From positions 1-23,705 of IMG/VR virus record IMGVR_UViG_3300018412_000052: a DNA stretch of 23,705 nt; one strand, written 5' to 3'. Position numbers and translations under genes: made by a program. Numbering within the stretch: the first letter of the stretch is position 1; the number at the start of each line of letters is the position of its first letter. This DNA is from a virus. The notes beneath the pieces were generated by a model. That model ran no database searches and was not told the DNA's origin. It saw only the letters and a list, made by a program, of their open reading frames with translations. Positions 1-8,058 of this stretch are shown here, piece by piece.

Positions 1-45
1 GTACTTGATGCAGAATTACACAAAAACCAAAAATATATTGTGTAG
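1..45 (+). CDS. Possible C-terminal end of an upstream gene (partial)
   Basis: Frame 1 is open from the window edge to a TAG at 43-45 and would encode the last 14 residues of a protein, VLDAELHKNQKYIV. It is followed at once by a non-coding control region, as expected for the end of a preceding operon. The fragment is too short to identify. Frame 2 is also open here for about 40 codons, so this call rests only on the more protein-like composition and on position. Confidence 0.3.
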   Translation, partial: VLDAELHKNQKYIV

Positions 46-88
46 AAATTTTCACCTTAAAAAAAGTTATTCTTGTGTAATTTTATAC

Positions 89-119
89 TTGACATTGAAA
101 AACGTGTACAAGTTGTACA
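89..119 (+). promoter_or_regulatory. Possible regulated promoter: TTGACA with a palindrome over the -10 position
   Basis: A perfect TTGACA lies at 89-94. At the expected -10 distance there is no good TATAAT; TTGTAC (113-118, spacer 18) is the nearest. That place is occupied by the perfect palindrome TGTACAA-G-TTGTACA (105-119). A consensus -35 with a poor -10 under a dyad suggests a promoter that needs, or is blocked by, a dimeric DNA-binding protein. Its target would be the late region that begins at 516. This is inference from the bases only. Confidence 0.35.
105..119. promoter_or_regulatory. 15-bp palindrome, candidate operator
   Basis: TGTACAA-G-TTGTACA is a perfect inverted repeat with a single-base centre, placed 10 to 24 bases downstream of the TTGACA at 89. 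No regulator gene is visible in the window. Confidence 0.45.
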
Positions 120-122
120 ACA

Positions 123-154
123 CGTAACAGTGCACACATCATAAAGCACGTTAC
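123..154 (+). repeat. Inverted repeat (stem-loop) between the two promoters
   Basis: GTAAC (124-128) and GTGC (130-133) pair with GCAC (146-149) and GTTAC (150-154), giving nine base pairs with one bulged A. The loop contains CACATCA, which also occurs in a stem-loop of each structured leader (371-376 region and 22851-22857). No T-run follows, so it is not a terminator. Confidence 0.4.
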
Positions 155-188
155 ATTTGCACAATGTTAAATAATGTTAAAAAAAGTA

Positions 189-217
189 TTGACAAGTTAT
201 GGAAGAAGTGTTATACT
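189..217 (+). promoter_or_regulatory. Late-operon promoter, extended -10 type
   Basis: TTGACA (189-194), 17-bp spacer, TATACT (212-217), with the extended -10 dinucleotide TG at 209-210. Transcription should start near 223-224. It is the strongest promoter upstream of the virion genes. It matches the promoter at 22688-22716 at 30 of 37 positions counted from TTGACA, well beyond the hexamers, so both were probably copied from one ancestor or serve the same polymerase form. Confidence 0.85.
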
Positions 218-222
218 TATCT

Positions 223-515
223 TTGTTAAGTACTTGAAGTACGTAAAGTACTTAAAGAACGTGTAATAACGTTAAGTACGTTAAAGAACGTTAAGTACAC
301 CTACTAAATGTGCTAAAGCACCTTAATTAACTTCTAACGAAGTCAATTGATTAAAACAATAACTTCTTGCACATCAAGAAAATAACTTATAACTTATCTT
401 TCGTGTTTATAACACGTCTTGTAGAGTACTTCTAAGTACTTGTATTATACTTCTAGTCTACGTTAATCACACGTTTATTATACATAGTTTCCAAACATTT
501 AGGAGGTTTGCTGAT
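223..515 (+). ncRNA. Structured leader of the late operon (module copy A): array of stem-loops
   Basis: The ~290 bases between the promoter and the first gene hold no ORF but a string of hairpins: TTAAGTACTT/AAGTACTTAA (226-235/246-255) right at the predicted 5' end; GTGTA-TAACGTT pairing with AACGTTA-TACAC (261-273/287-300); GTGC-TAAA-GCAC (310-321); ACTTC-TAAC-GAAGT (330-343); ATTG/CAAT (346-360); TTCTTG-CACAT-CAAGAA (364-380); CGTGTT-TAT-AACACG (402-416); AGTACTT/AAGTACT (425-440). It also has a 10-bp direct repeat CGTTAAGTAC (270-279, 289-298). Segments 243-259 and 402-421 recur identically in the module at 22721-22956. A role as leader RNA (antitermination, RNA stability or a processed small RNA) is inference. 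Confidence 0.55.
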
Positions 516-905
516 TTGAATATTTTAGAAACTGTTGGACTTGTTTTCATCAACGTCGTTTCCACGTTAATCGTTGTGTACGGTATCGACATGGTGCGTA
601 AAGCATTCAAGACTGTTGGTGCAACACTTGCAAAAACTGCCGAGTTACGTGAAGACTCCCAATCAATTAATCATTCCTTTGATGCGAAAGAACTTACGGA
701 GTACGAGAGAGAATGTCTTCAACGTGACGTTGATTTCGACAATCGTATCCTACGCATGAAAGAAGAAATAGCAATGCAGACTTACAAAGTGCCAAACGCA
801 CAACACGGTGTGGTTGCCGAAGAACTTGACCCTATGATTAAAAATCTTCCACACAACTCCGTTAAAACAAAATATGACGTATCAGTTGATGAAGTTGCCG
901 AATAA
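516..905 (+). CDS. Small membrane-anchored protein of unknown function
   Basis: First gene of the late operon, 129 residues. The start is TTG at 516, chosen because AGGAGG (501-506) lies nine bases upstream; no ATG is better placed. Residues 5-25 form one hydrophobic segment, probably a membrane anchor. The remainder is charged and largely helical (many E, D, K, R around residues 40-85) and would face the cytoplasm or periphery. I recognise no family. It sits just ahead of the terminase genes, a place where phages often carry small accessory proteins, but this does not identify a role. Confidence 0.75.
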   Translation: MNILETVGLVFINVVSTLIVVYGIDMVRKAFKTVGATLAKTAELREDSQSINHSFDAKELTEYERECLQRDVDFDNRILRMKEEIAMQTYKVPNAQHGVVAEELDPMIKNLPHNSVKTKYDVSVDEVAE

Positions 906-921
906 CGTGAGGATGGTGCAC

Positions 922-1119
922 ATGGAACATATTGATAAAGCAGTACTTGGATTTCTTGCCGATGTACTCTACATAAAGAAAATTATATGCTTTGAAGAAT
1001 TTGAAGACATTTGTCAAGTTAAGACTTCTTGTGATTTGGAGAAGATTACCGACAAGATGTTGAAGGAGGAATACAATGTCTACAAACAAGGAGAAAGCTA
1101 CTTACGATATGCCAAGTGA
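922..1119 (+). CDS. Small helical protein of unknown function
   Basis: 65 residues. Start ATG 922 is chosen because GTGAGG (907-912) lies nine bases upstream; the frame is open further upstream (to 874) but that would run into the end of the preceding gene. The protein is rich in E, D, K and I with two cysteines near the middle, and looks helical. Its last 44 bases overlap the start of the small terminase gene in another frame, and the ribosome binding site of that gene lies inside this one, so translation of the two may be coupled. No family recognised. Confidence 0.65.
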   Translation: MEHIDKAVLGFLADVLYIKKIICFEEFEDICQVKTSCDLEKITDKMLKEEYNVYKQGESYLRYAK

Positions 1120-1594
1120 TGTAGTTGAAGAAGAATTTGAAGTAACAGCAATTCAAGCACTTCCACCCAAGATGCAGAGATTTATTCACCTGTACATGAC
1201 TGGTCAGTACACTATTAACAAGCTTGCACAACTCCTGGAAGTACACCCCAACACTTTGAGTAATTGGTTGAAGAAACAGGAAGTAAGAGACATTATCAAC
1301 GACATGCAACAGACTACACACGAGATTGTAGGCATACAGTTGAAGTCACTTACACTACAGGCGGTAAACAAGCTTGGTGCACTTACAGAGTCTCCCATAG
1401 ACGGTGTAGCGTTGCAAGCAGTTAAAGATATTCTTGATAGGGCAGGACATAAGCCTAAACAGGAAATCAAGATTGATAAGACCGTCAAAACCTTTGAACA
1501 AAAACTATACGACCTCATTGAAGTTACTGTTGAGGACAAGACAAAAGAGAGTAATGCAGAAGAGGTGGTAAGTATTGAGTCAACAGATGAATAA
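1076..1594 (+). CDS. terS: Terminase small subunit
   Basis: 172 residues; ATG 1076 follows AAGGAGG (1062-1068). An N-terminal helix-turn-helix of terminase/transposase type is visible at about residues 45-68 (INKLAQLLEVHPNTLSNWLK). A central helical part with LQAVKDILDRAGHKPKQ (about 114-130) is typical of phage small terminases that bind the packaging site and assemble as a ring on the large subunit. The acidic tail (residues 145-172) overlaps the next gene by 20 bases. Position directly before the large terminase supports the call. Expected role: recognise phage DNA and present it to the packaging motor. Confidence 0.85.
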   Translation: MSTNKEKATYDMPSDVVEEEFEVTAIQALPPKMQRFIHLYMTGQYTINKLAQLLEVHPNTLSNWLKKQEVRDIINDMQQTTHEIVGIQLKSLTLQAVNKLGALTESPIDGVALQAVKDILDRAGHKPKQEIKIDKTVKTFEQKLYDLIEVTVEDKTKESNAEEVVSIESTDE

Positions 1595-3329
1595 AGAACA
1601 GCTTTTCTACTGGAAGTTGCAAAACGACAAACCGTGGTACATAGAAAACTTTTTGAAGATTAGAGATAAGAAATCTCAACTTGTTCCCTTTAAGCTTAAC
1701 ACCGCACAAAATAAAGTAATGGACCTCATCAAACAGTGTGAAGAAACTGGTAAGCTTAAACGCTTCATCATTCTCAAAGCACGTCAGATGGGGTTGAGTA
1801 CGGTGTTCGAGGGACTCATCTTCCACGACACATCAACAAACTCATTTAAAAATTCCTTCATCATCGCACATGAGGACAAAGCAACGCAGAACTTGTTTGC
1901 AATGAGTAAGTTGTTCTATGATGAGATACCAGAGGTAATACGACCAATGGTAAAGTACTCTAATGAGAAAGCGTTAGTGTTTGAAAATCCTTCTAATGAT
2001 TTGAAAGAGAAAAAAGAGAACCCTGGTCTTCGTTCCAGAATTACTGTAGCAACAGCAGGAACAACGGAAGCAGGGCGTTCTGCTACCATTCATAATCTTC
2101 ACGCATCAGAGGTAGCTTTTTTTCCAGATGCAAGGACAACAATGCTTGGTTTGTTACAGTCTGTTCCAGACGAAATGAATACGTTGGTTGTACTTGAAAG
2201 CACCGCCAATGGTGTTGGTGATTATTTTCATAGCATGTGGCAGAAAGCAGTACGTGGGGAGAATGAGTTCATCCCTGTTTTTTTGCCGTGGTTCGTAGAC
2301 CCTGGTTATACACGTCCCTTCCGTTCAGAAGCAGAAAAACAACAGTTGTCTGATGAGATTAACACCATCAGCACTGACACAAGCGGTAACAAGGTGCACA
2401 CCTACGAGTACGACTTGATGGAGAAACAAAACCTTACCTTGGAACAGATGAATTGGCGTAGATATACTGTAGCCAACAAATGTCAAGGTGACGAAGAACT
2501 CTTCATGCAGGAGTACCCAAGTACGCCAGAGGAAGCTTTCATATCAACTGGTAGACCTAAGTTTACCATCAAATCACTTAAGAAATATCAAACCATTACC
2601 AAAGAACCTCAACGTGGTTACATAATGCCAGACCCTAACGGAAACATGACGTTTGTACCAGATGAAGGTGGGTATGTTGCCATATGGAAAGAACCAGAAC
2701 CAGACACGTTTTATTGTATTGGCGCTGATGTTGCAGAGGGACTTGTAGAAGGTGACTACTCTGTAGCTGTAGTTGGCGACCCAAATACTTTTGATGTGAC
2801 AGCTATTTGGTATGGTCATATTGACCCCGATTTGTTTGGCGTTGAATTGATAAAACTTGCCAAATATTATAACGATGCTTACCTTGGTGTTGAAAACAAC
2901 AACCATGGTCTTACAACACTTTCTACCATCAAGAAGAACGAATACTGGAATTTGTTTTTTTCCAAATCTTATGATAGAATATCAGATACGATGACACAAA
3001 AGCTTGGTTGGACAACCTCTGTACGTACTAAGCCATTTATGATAGACAAGCTTTCCGAGTTTGTACGTGAAATGTATCTTGGTATTTATAGTGATTTGAT
3101 TATCTCCGAAATGTTCACTTACGTCATTGAAGATAATGGTAAAACAAATGCACAACCTGGGTGTCACGATGACACTGTTATGGCAACCGCCATACTCTTA
3201 CAACTTATGCTAGAAGGGAAAGGTGAGTATTACGTTCCAGAAATTCCGATTGAGGACAGAGGTAAAGTCCACAGAGACATTATCGACCCTCTGTTTGAAC
3301 AACAAGAAGACAATGAATATTCTGATTAG
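1575..3329 (+). CDS. terL: Terminase large subunit (packaging ATPase and nuclease)
   Basis: 584 residues. TTG 1575 is chosen because GAGGTGG (1562-1568) is six bases upstream; ATG 1587 is the alternative. The ATPase half shows Walker A KARQMGLST (68-76), a Walker B-like segment LHASEVAFF (175-183), and the coupling motif ESTANG (208-213). The RNase H-fold nuclease half shows GADVAEG (383-389, Asp385), GVENNNHG (438-445, Glu440) and CHDD (530-533), the three acidic clusters that bind metal in this family. It would cleave concatemeric DNA and drive it into the prohead through the portal encoded next. Length is usual for the family and all key motifs are present. Confidence 0.97.
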   Translation: MSQQMNKEQLFYWKLQNDKPWYIENFLKIRDKKSQLVPFKLNTAQNKVMDLIKQCEETGKLKRFIILKARQMGLSTVFEGLIFHDTSTNSFKNSFIIAHEDKATQNLFAMSKLFYDEIPEVIRPMVKYSNEKALVFENPSNDLKEKKENPGLRSRITVATAGTTEAGRSATIHNLHASEVAFFPDARTTMLGLLQSVPDEMNTLVVLESTANGVGDYFHSMWQKAVRGENEFIPVFLPWFVDPGYTRPFRSEAEKQQLSDEINTISTDTSGNKVHTYEYDLMEKQNLTLEQMNWRRYTVANKCQGDEELFMQEYPSTPEEAFISTGRPKFTIKSLKKYQTITKEPQRGYIMPDPNGNMTFVPDEGGYVAIWKEPEPDTFYCIGADVAEGLVEGDYSVAVVGDPNTFDVTAIWYGHIDPDLFGVELIKLAKYYNDAYLGVENNNHGLTTLSTIKKNEYWNLFFSKSYDRISDTMTQKLGWTTSVRTKPFMIDKLSEFVREMYLGIYSDLIISEMFTYVIEDNGKTNAQPGCHDDTVMATAILLQLMLEGKGEYYVPEIPIEDRGKVHRDIIDPLFEQQEDNEYSD

Positions 3330-3340
3330 GAGGTGTTATT

Positions 3341-5365
3341 TTGAGTGATAAAACTGCAACACGTTATGAAGAACAGAAATTAGCAAGCGAATGGAACTTT
3401 AAGTTTAAAGATGCCATGATAAATAAAGCACCGTACACTAAGCGTTGGTCTACATATCAAGATGCTTATAACGGTGATTATTTTAAAAGCAAAAACTTGC
3501 CAGAGTACAAGTCAAACCTTGTAAGTAATTATATTTTCTCCATTATCGAAACAATTAGACCTATTATGTTAGATAATAACCCAAAATTCCAATCTATGCC
3601 TAGACAGCCAGAAGGTTTGGCGTTTAGCAACGACTTGCAGGAAGCGTTGATGTACGAGTGGGACAGAGAGAATATGAGTCAAAAACTCTACAAAGAGTTG
3701 GTAAATACCCTTGTGTTTGGCACATCAATATTCTTTTTGCCTTGGGATAGTAACGAAAAATGTGTTCATGCAATCCCTGTTAACCCGTTTAATGTGTTTC
3801 CAGACCCACTTGCTACAAGTATTGAAGATGCAGAGTACATTATCTACGCATCATATAAGAATGTTTCACAGCTTAAGCGTTTTTTTCCAGATAAGACTGA
3901 TTTACTTAGCGGTGGTAATATAAACTACAGTGAGTTGGTACAGGACAAGGATAGAAATGCAAGAATTGACAATCAAGTCCTTGTACTTGAAGTATGGACC
4001 AGAAATTATGAAACAGATGAAAAGGTTAAAGGCGATGAAAAGCACTATGTTTACAAATATCCAAACGGTAGGGTAATTACGCTTTGTCCAGAGTTGGGTA
4101 TTGTACTTAACGACAAGCCAAACCCTTACAAAGATGGTAGCTTTCCCTTTGTACTCATCAAAGATTATGATTTGCCAGACAAGTTTTGGGGAGAGGGAGA
4201 AGTTACACAATTACTTTCACCTCAAAAACATATGAACGATTTGAACAATGCTGTTATTGACAGCGCAAAAGCTACTGCAAACATGCCTTGGATAATCGAT
4301 AAGAACTCTGGTATTGGGTACGGCAAGATTACTGCACGTCCTGGGTTGGTTATTCGTAAAAACCCTGGTTCAGAAGTAAGACGTGACCAACCACCATCAA
4401 TGCCACTGTACGTTGTTAACGCTATTGAAACTTATAAGAGTGATATTGAACAGATAAGTGGTATTTATAACACACTCAAAGGTGACAGTGCTACTGGTGT
4501 ATATACTGCACAAGGTATTCTTGCATTACAGGAAGCAGGGCAGGTCCGCATCAGATTAAAGGTAAAATTACTTGAAGACTCTCTTGGTAAAGTTGCAGAG
4601 TTGTGGTTTTCACGTATGAAACAGTTCTGGAAAGACGATAAGTGGTTGAGAATTACAAAACAAGATGGCAGTTATGATTTGAAGATGTTTACAAAAACTA
4701 TTCTTGAGTATGACTATGACATTAAAATTACCGCAGGTTCTACAATGCCTGTTAATCGTGGTGCAATGCTTGACCTCATGGTGAGGTTGGCACAGACACC
4801 TATGCCAGACGGACAACCACTTGTTGATAGAGAAGCTGTTGTTAATTATCTTCCAGAAGAGGTTAAATCTTCACTGCTTAGACGTATGTCTGGTAAACAG
4901 GACAACCTTGATGAGATTAAGAAAGTTATTGAACAACTTGGTCAGCAATTACAGGCTATTACGCAGGAGTCACAACAGAACGATGAACAGACTTTTGATG
5001 TTCTTGATGACATAACTTCATCAATCGAAGCAGTTAACAAACAAATTTTACAACTCAAGGCAGAACATGATAAAATTGAGAGTGAAAGACAAGCACAAGA
5101 CAAACAAGACCAAATCAAGAAGGAAGCTTATAACAAAGGTTTTGGTGATGCGGAAAGCATGTACTCCGAAGACGTTAGACCTGCTACAGAAAAACCAAGT
5201 GGAGAGTCGCAATCTTCACCTACTCCAACCGACGTGGAAGGTAGTCCAGAGGAAAGTTTAGAGTCACTTCCAGATGATATTCTTAGTGGTATTGAGAATA
5301 TGACTGATGAGGAATTAGACTTGTTGCTTCAACAAAATCCAGAGTTAATAGACTTAATTAAATAA
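3341..5365 (+). CDS. Portal protein
   Basis: 674 residues; TTG 3341 follows AGGAGGTG (3328-3335) with five bases between. The N-terminal two thirds have the portal pattern: a helical start with an aromatic-rich segment, an early helix (LVSNYIFSIIETIRPIM, about 64-80), VNPFNVFPDP near 147-156, and the long stem helices after LLSPQKHMNDLNNAVIDSAK. The last ~170 residues are charged and contain a long coiled coil and an acidic C-terminus rich in Asp and Leu. This length and position between large terminase and scaffold fit the ring-shaped head-tail connector of short-tailed phages, the channel for DNA entry and exit. The family call rests on pattern and gene order. Confidence 0.9.
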   Translation: MSDKTATRYEEQKLASEWNFKFKDAMINKAPYTKRWSTYQDAYNGDYFKSKNLPEYKSNLVSNYIFSIIETIRPIMLDNNPKFQSMPRQPEGLAFSNDLQEALMYEWDRENMSQKLYKELVNTLVFGTSIFFLPWDSNEKCVHAIPVNPFNVFPDPLATSIEDAEYIIYASYKNVSQLKRFFPDKTDLLSGGNINYSELVQDKDRNARIDNQVLVLEVWTRNYETDEKVKGDEKHYVYKYPNGRVITLCPELGIVLNDKPNPYKDGSFPFVLIKDYDLPDKFWGEGEVTQLLSPQKHMNDLNNAVIDSAKATANMPWIIDKNSGIGYGKITARPGLVIRKNPGSEVRRDQPPSMPLYVVNAIETYKSDIEQISGIYNTLKGDSATGVYTAQGILALQEAGQVRIRLKVKLLEDSLGKVAELWFSRMKQFWKDDKWLRITKQDGSYDLKMFTKTILEYDYDIKITAGSTMPVNRGAMLDLMVRLAQTPMPDGQPLVDREAVVNYLPEEVKSSLLRRMSGKQDNLDEIKKVIEQLGQQLQAITQESQQNDEQTFDVLDDITSSIEAVNKQILQLKAEHDKIESERQAQDKQDQIKKEAYNKGFGDAESMYSEDVRPATEKPSGESQSSPTPTDVEGSPEESLESLPDDILSGIENMTDEELDLLLQQNPELIDLIK

Positions 5366-5403
5366 TTGGAATAACCGTATAGGACTCCAAAGGGGGAAAA
5401 GTA

Positions 5404-6225
5404 ATGAATATTGACCAGTATCGTGAACTTAAAGCACAGGAGTCACAGGCGAGTCAGACAACTGAACAAACACCTGTTACTGCCACATCAACTGAAACTG
5501 TACCTGCTACTGCACCAGTAGTTGAAGCTACTGCACCTGCTGTTGAAACCACACCAATTGAGACTACACCAGAGGTTACACCTACTGCAACGTTACCAGA
5601 CAAGATTGCCATTGATGGCATCGGAGAAGTTAGTGTTGAAGAATTAAAGAATGGCTACTTGCGCCAGTCTGATTACACACGCAAGACTCAAGAAGTTTCA
5701 CGTAAGACAAAGGAAGTAGAAGAAGCTGTAGTTCTTTTTGAACATTTGAAACAGAACCCTCAACTCGCACAACAGTTGCTTCAAACAAAAGAACTTCCTG
5801 CAAATCTTGACCCAACGCAGACTAAAGTTTCAGAACTAGAAGAAAAGCTTTATGATATGATGCTTGAAAAAGAAATCGACTCGTTAAGTTCTAAGTATTC
5901 TGATTTTGAGGTTAAAGATGTACTTGAGATTGCACAGAAAAAAGGTATTACTAATTTGGAAGATGCGTACTTGCTTTCAAAATCTTACAAATCAACACAT
6001 CAGACAACCGATATTGAAAAGCTTAAAGAACAGATGAAGAAGGAAGTTATGGCTGAACTTGAACAGGAAAGAAAATCCACGCAGAGCATTATCTCGTCCA
6101 GAGGTGACTCTCCAATCGTTCAAACAAATGCACCAAAACTTTCTGATGCTGAACATAAAGTTGCTAAGATGATGAAGTTATCTGATGATGATTATATTAA
6201 ATGGCGTGATGTTTCACGTAATTAA
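5404..6225 (+). CDS. Scaffolding protein
   Basis: 273 residues; ATG 5404 follows AAAGGGGGAA. The first ~65 residues are a low-complexity Thr/Pro/Ala/Glu stretch. A short folded element, ELKNGYLRQSDYTRKTQEV (about 80-98), common in scaffold-type head proteins of Bacillota phages, is followed by a long coiled coil (about 95-225) and a basic/acidic C-terminal helix near 245-273. Such mostly helical, charged proteins placed between portal and capsid genes organise capsid subunits in the prohead and leave before maturation. No protease gene is seen in the block, so removal is probably by exit rather than cleavage. Confidence 0.85.
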   Translation: MNIDQYRELKAQESQASQTTEQTPVTATSTETVPATAPVVEATAPAVETTPIETTPEVTPTATLPDKIAIDGIGEVSVEELKNGYLRQSDYTRKTQEVSRKTKEVEEAVVLFEHLKQNPQLAQQLLQTKELPANLDPTQTKVSELEEKLYDMMLEKEIDSLSSKYSDFEVKDVLEIAQKKGITNLEDAYLLSKSYKSTHQTTDIEKLKEQMKKEVMAELEQERKSTQSIISSRGDSPIVQTNAPKLSDAEHKVAKMMKLSDDDYIKWRDVSRN

Positions 6226-6239
6226 AGGAGAGTGAAAAT

Positions 6240-7268
6240 ATGGAAAATTTACTTAAAATGTCTTTTGATTTGCAGATGTTTGCAACACCAGTTCAGCCAA
6301 CAGTAGATAATACTCTTGACTATACAACTACTGATAGAGATACAGGCACTAATTTTGGTAAGTTGCTTGAACCTGGTTTAAGAAAAATCTTTTTTGAAAC
6401 ATATGACGAATTACCAGAACAGTACAGTAAAATTTACAACATGAATACGTCTGACAAGGCGGTTGAACACGATTGGGGTATGGGTGCTTTCGGTGATTGG
6501 GACAAGAGGGCAAGTCAGTTTGATACTGTTGCTTATAAAACTTTGAGTCCTGGTCTTGAAAGAACTTACACACACGAAGCGTTCACGCAGGGCTTCATGG
6601 TTACAAGAGAAATGTATGATGACGAACAGTACAGACAGATGGAAAAGTTGCCTAAGGCAATGGCTCGTTCTGGACGTGCAAAGGTTGAGAAAGATGCAAT
6701 GCTTCCTCTTATCAATGGTTTCCTCGAAACTGTTCCTGGAACACCAGATTTCCCAATCTATGACGGCAAGTGTCTTTTCTCTGCAACACATCCACTCCTT
6801 GATGGAGGCGGTAAGGTTTGCAGTAATCTTGCAACAGGTCCACTTAGTGACATTAACTTAAAGAGTGCATTAAAGGTTATGAGAGAAACTCTTGACGAAG
6901 CAGGTAATCTTGCACAGTTTAGGGCAACAAAACTCATCATCCCTCCTGTACTTGAAGACACAGCAATCAGACTTTTACAGTCTACACAGATTGCAGGTGG
7001 TCAGTTAAATGACACAAATAAATTCCTTAACTCACATGGAATTGATATTGTTGTTCTTGATTACCTTGGCGCATCGGCAGGTGGTAGCGATACTGCTTGG
7101 TTCTTGCAGGATGGTAGCAGACACGAACTCAACTTCTTCTGGAGAGTTAAACCAGAGTTTAAGTGGGAAGAGGACTATGATACATTTGTAACCAAGTACA
7201 GAGGTTACATGAGATACTCATTCGGTGTTTCCGACTTTAGAGGTCTTGTTGGTTCTACTGGTTTATAG
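6240..7268 (+). CDS. Major capsid protein (HK97 fold expected)
   Basis: 342 residues; ATG 6240 follows AAAGGAGA (6224-6231). ATG at residue 7 (MSFDLQMFATP) is a possible alternative; the DLQMFA sequence is the usual N-terminal signature of capsid proteins in Bacillota phages (NLQLFA type). The body has the mixed alpha/beta composition of the HK97 fold, with a long spine-helix candidate near EMYDDEQYRQMEKLPKAMAR (about 123-142) and a C-terminal beta-rich end. It lies directly after the scaffold and is followed by a strong terminator, as expected for the most abundant virion protein. It would form the icosahedral shell. Confidence 0.92.
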   Translation: MENLLKMSFDLQMFATPVQPTVDNTLDYTTTDRDTGTNFGKLLEPGLRKIFFETYDELPEQYSKIYNMNTSDKAVEHDWGMGAFGDWDKRASQFDTVAYKTLSPGLERTYTHEAFTQGFMVTREMYDDEQYRQMEKLPKAMARSGRAKVEKDAMLPLINGFLETVPGTPDFPIYDGKCLFSATHPLLDGGGKVCSNLATGPLSDINLKSALKVMRETLDEAGNLAQFRATKLIIPPVLEDTAIRLLQSTQIAGGQLNDTNKFLNSHGIDIVVLDYLGASAGGSDTAWFLQDGSRHELNFFWRVKPEFKWEEDYDTFVTKYRGYMRYSFGVSDFRGLVGSTGL

Positions 7269-7286
7269 TCTAAGTTGAATAATTAA

Positions 7287-7320
7287 GGGGGAGTGGGATT
7301 TTTCCCTCTCTCCTTTTTTT
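7287..7320 (+). terminator. Rho-independent terminator after the capsid gene
   Basis: A G-rich arm (7287-7298) pairs with TCCCTCTCTCC (7303-7313) across a short T loop, with one T-T mismatch and one wobble, followed by seven T (7314-7320). No new promoter is evident before the next gene at 7338, so it must be leaky or be overridden. It would set a higher transcript dose for head genes than for tail genes. Confidence 0.8.
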
Positions 7321-7337
7321 AATATGGAGGGTTATAT

Positions 7338-7580
7338 ATGAAAAAGTTACCTAGTTTAGAAACACCACTTAACGCCAATGAAAGATATTTGTATGCTATT
7401 GCGATTAGAATGGATGCTATGTGTTCCATGATGGCTTCATTTATCGAATGTTATGCAAAAAAGAATGAAATAGCTACCACATCAGAAAAGATTGAAGAAA
7501 AGGTTTCTAACACCGAAGAAGTGGCAGAAACGGTAGTAGAAGTGGTAGAAGAGAAACCCAAAAGAACTCGTAAAAAATAA
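7338..7580 (+). CDS. Small head-associated protein of unknown function
   Basis: 80 residues; ATG 7338 follows ATGGAGGG. The N-terminal half is a helix rich in Met and Ala (about 10-40). The second half is a run of Glu and Val followed by the basic tail KPKRTRKK. Small proteins with an acidic middle and such a Lys/Arg tail are frequent just after the capsid gene in phages of this type. The function is not known to me; a minor head or DNA-contact protein would fit but is inference. Confidence 0.8.
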   Translation: MKKLPSLETPLNANERYLYAIAIRMDAMCSMMASFIECYAKKNEIATTSEKIEEKVSNTEEVAETVVEVVEEKPKRTRKK

Positions 7581-7593
7581 GGAGGTGTTGTAA

Positions 7594-8055
7594 ATGAAAA
7601 GAAGTGATATGGTAACACGTGTCCGTTCTGTTACACGTGACTTTTCTAACTCCATCTTTAGAGAACAGGACATTACCGATTTCATTAATGAAGGTGTTGA
7701 CAGGTTTAGACAGTACATTCCAGAGTTAGCATCTATGATTTACCTTGATACACGTGACTCTGAACCTATTTTGCTTCCAACACAATACCATCACTTGCTT
7801 TCTGTTTACTCTGCTTCCAGATGCTTTAGTCAAGACGAACGTCATTATCAAGCTACTACGCTGATGAATGAGTTTGAAACTAAGCTTGAAGAGTTAAAGT
7901 CCAATATTGAAAGCGGTCAGATAGTTATTGTTGATGCGACAACTGGTCAGCCTATTGTTGCTACATTTGAACCAGATTACGTTGACCTTGGTCCTTATTG
8001 GAATGAAGACAGCGTTGACACTGACCTTGATGAAGGTGTGGAGGGAGTTGAATAA
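7594..8055 (+). CDS. Head-tail adaptor (P22 gp4-like)
   Basis: 153 residues; ATG 7594 follows AAGGAGGTG. The N-terminal DMVTRVRSVTRD and DITDFINEGVDRF (about 5-38) match the helical pattern of phage adaptor proteins that dock on the portal ring, in which a short helix is followed by an ITxxINxA/GxxxF element. The C-terminus is acidic with a YVDLGPYW stretch. It lies after the capsid gene and directly before the tail-hub gene, as adaptors do in short-tailed phages. It would bridge portal and tail. The family call is by pattern and position. Confidence 0.75.
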   Translation: MKRSDMVTRVRSVTRDFSNSIFREQDITDFINEGVDRFRQYIPELASMIYLDTRDSEPILLPTQYHHLLSVYSASRCFSQDERHYQATTLMNEFETKLEELKSNIESGQIVIVDATTGQPIVATFEPDYVDLGPYWNEDSVDTDLDEGVEGVE

Positions 8056-8058
8056 GAC

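Noticed and set aside
14-82. Inverted repeat AATTACACAA (14-23) and TTGTGTAATT (73-82).
   Set aside because: Arms are AT-rich and 49 bases apart, with no T-run after the right arm; weak as a terminator and could be chance.
226-300. Short repeats of AAGTAC/CGTTAAGTAC considered as a CRISPR array or replication iterons.
   Set aside because: Units are too short and irregular for CRISPR; they are better explained as arms of stem-loops in a leader, and no replication gene is nearby.
419-448. Possible promoter TTGTAG, 18-bp spacer, TATTAT in the late leader.
   Set aside because: Both boxes are poor, there is no TG extension, and the region is AT-rich enough to give such matches by chance; the promoter at 189 explains the operon.
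223-515. The leader RNA as a packaging RNA like that of phi29.
   Set aside because: The phage encodes a full large terminase with ATPase and nuclease motifs plus a small terminase, so no packaging RNA is needed, and the hairpin array does not show a pRNA-type layout.
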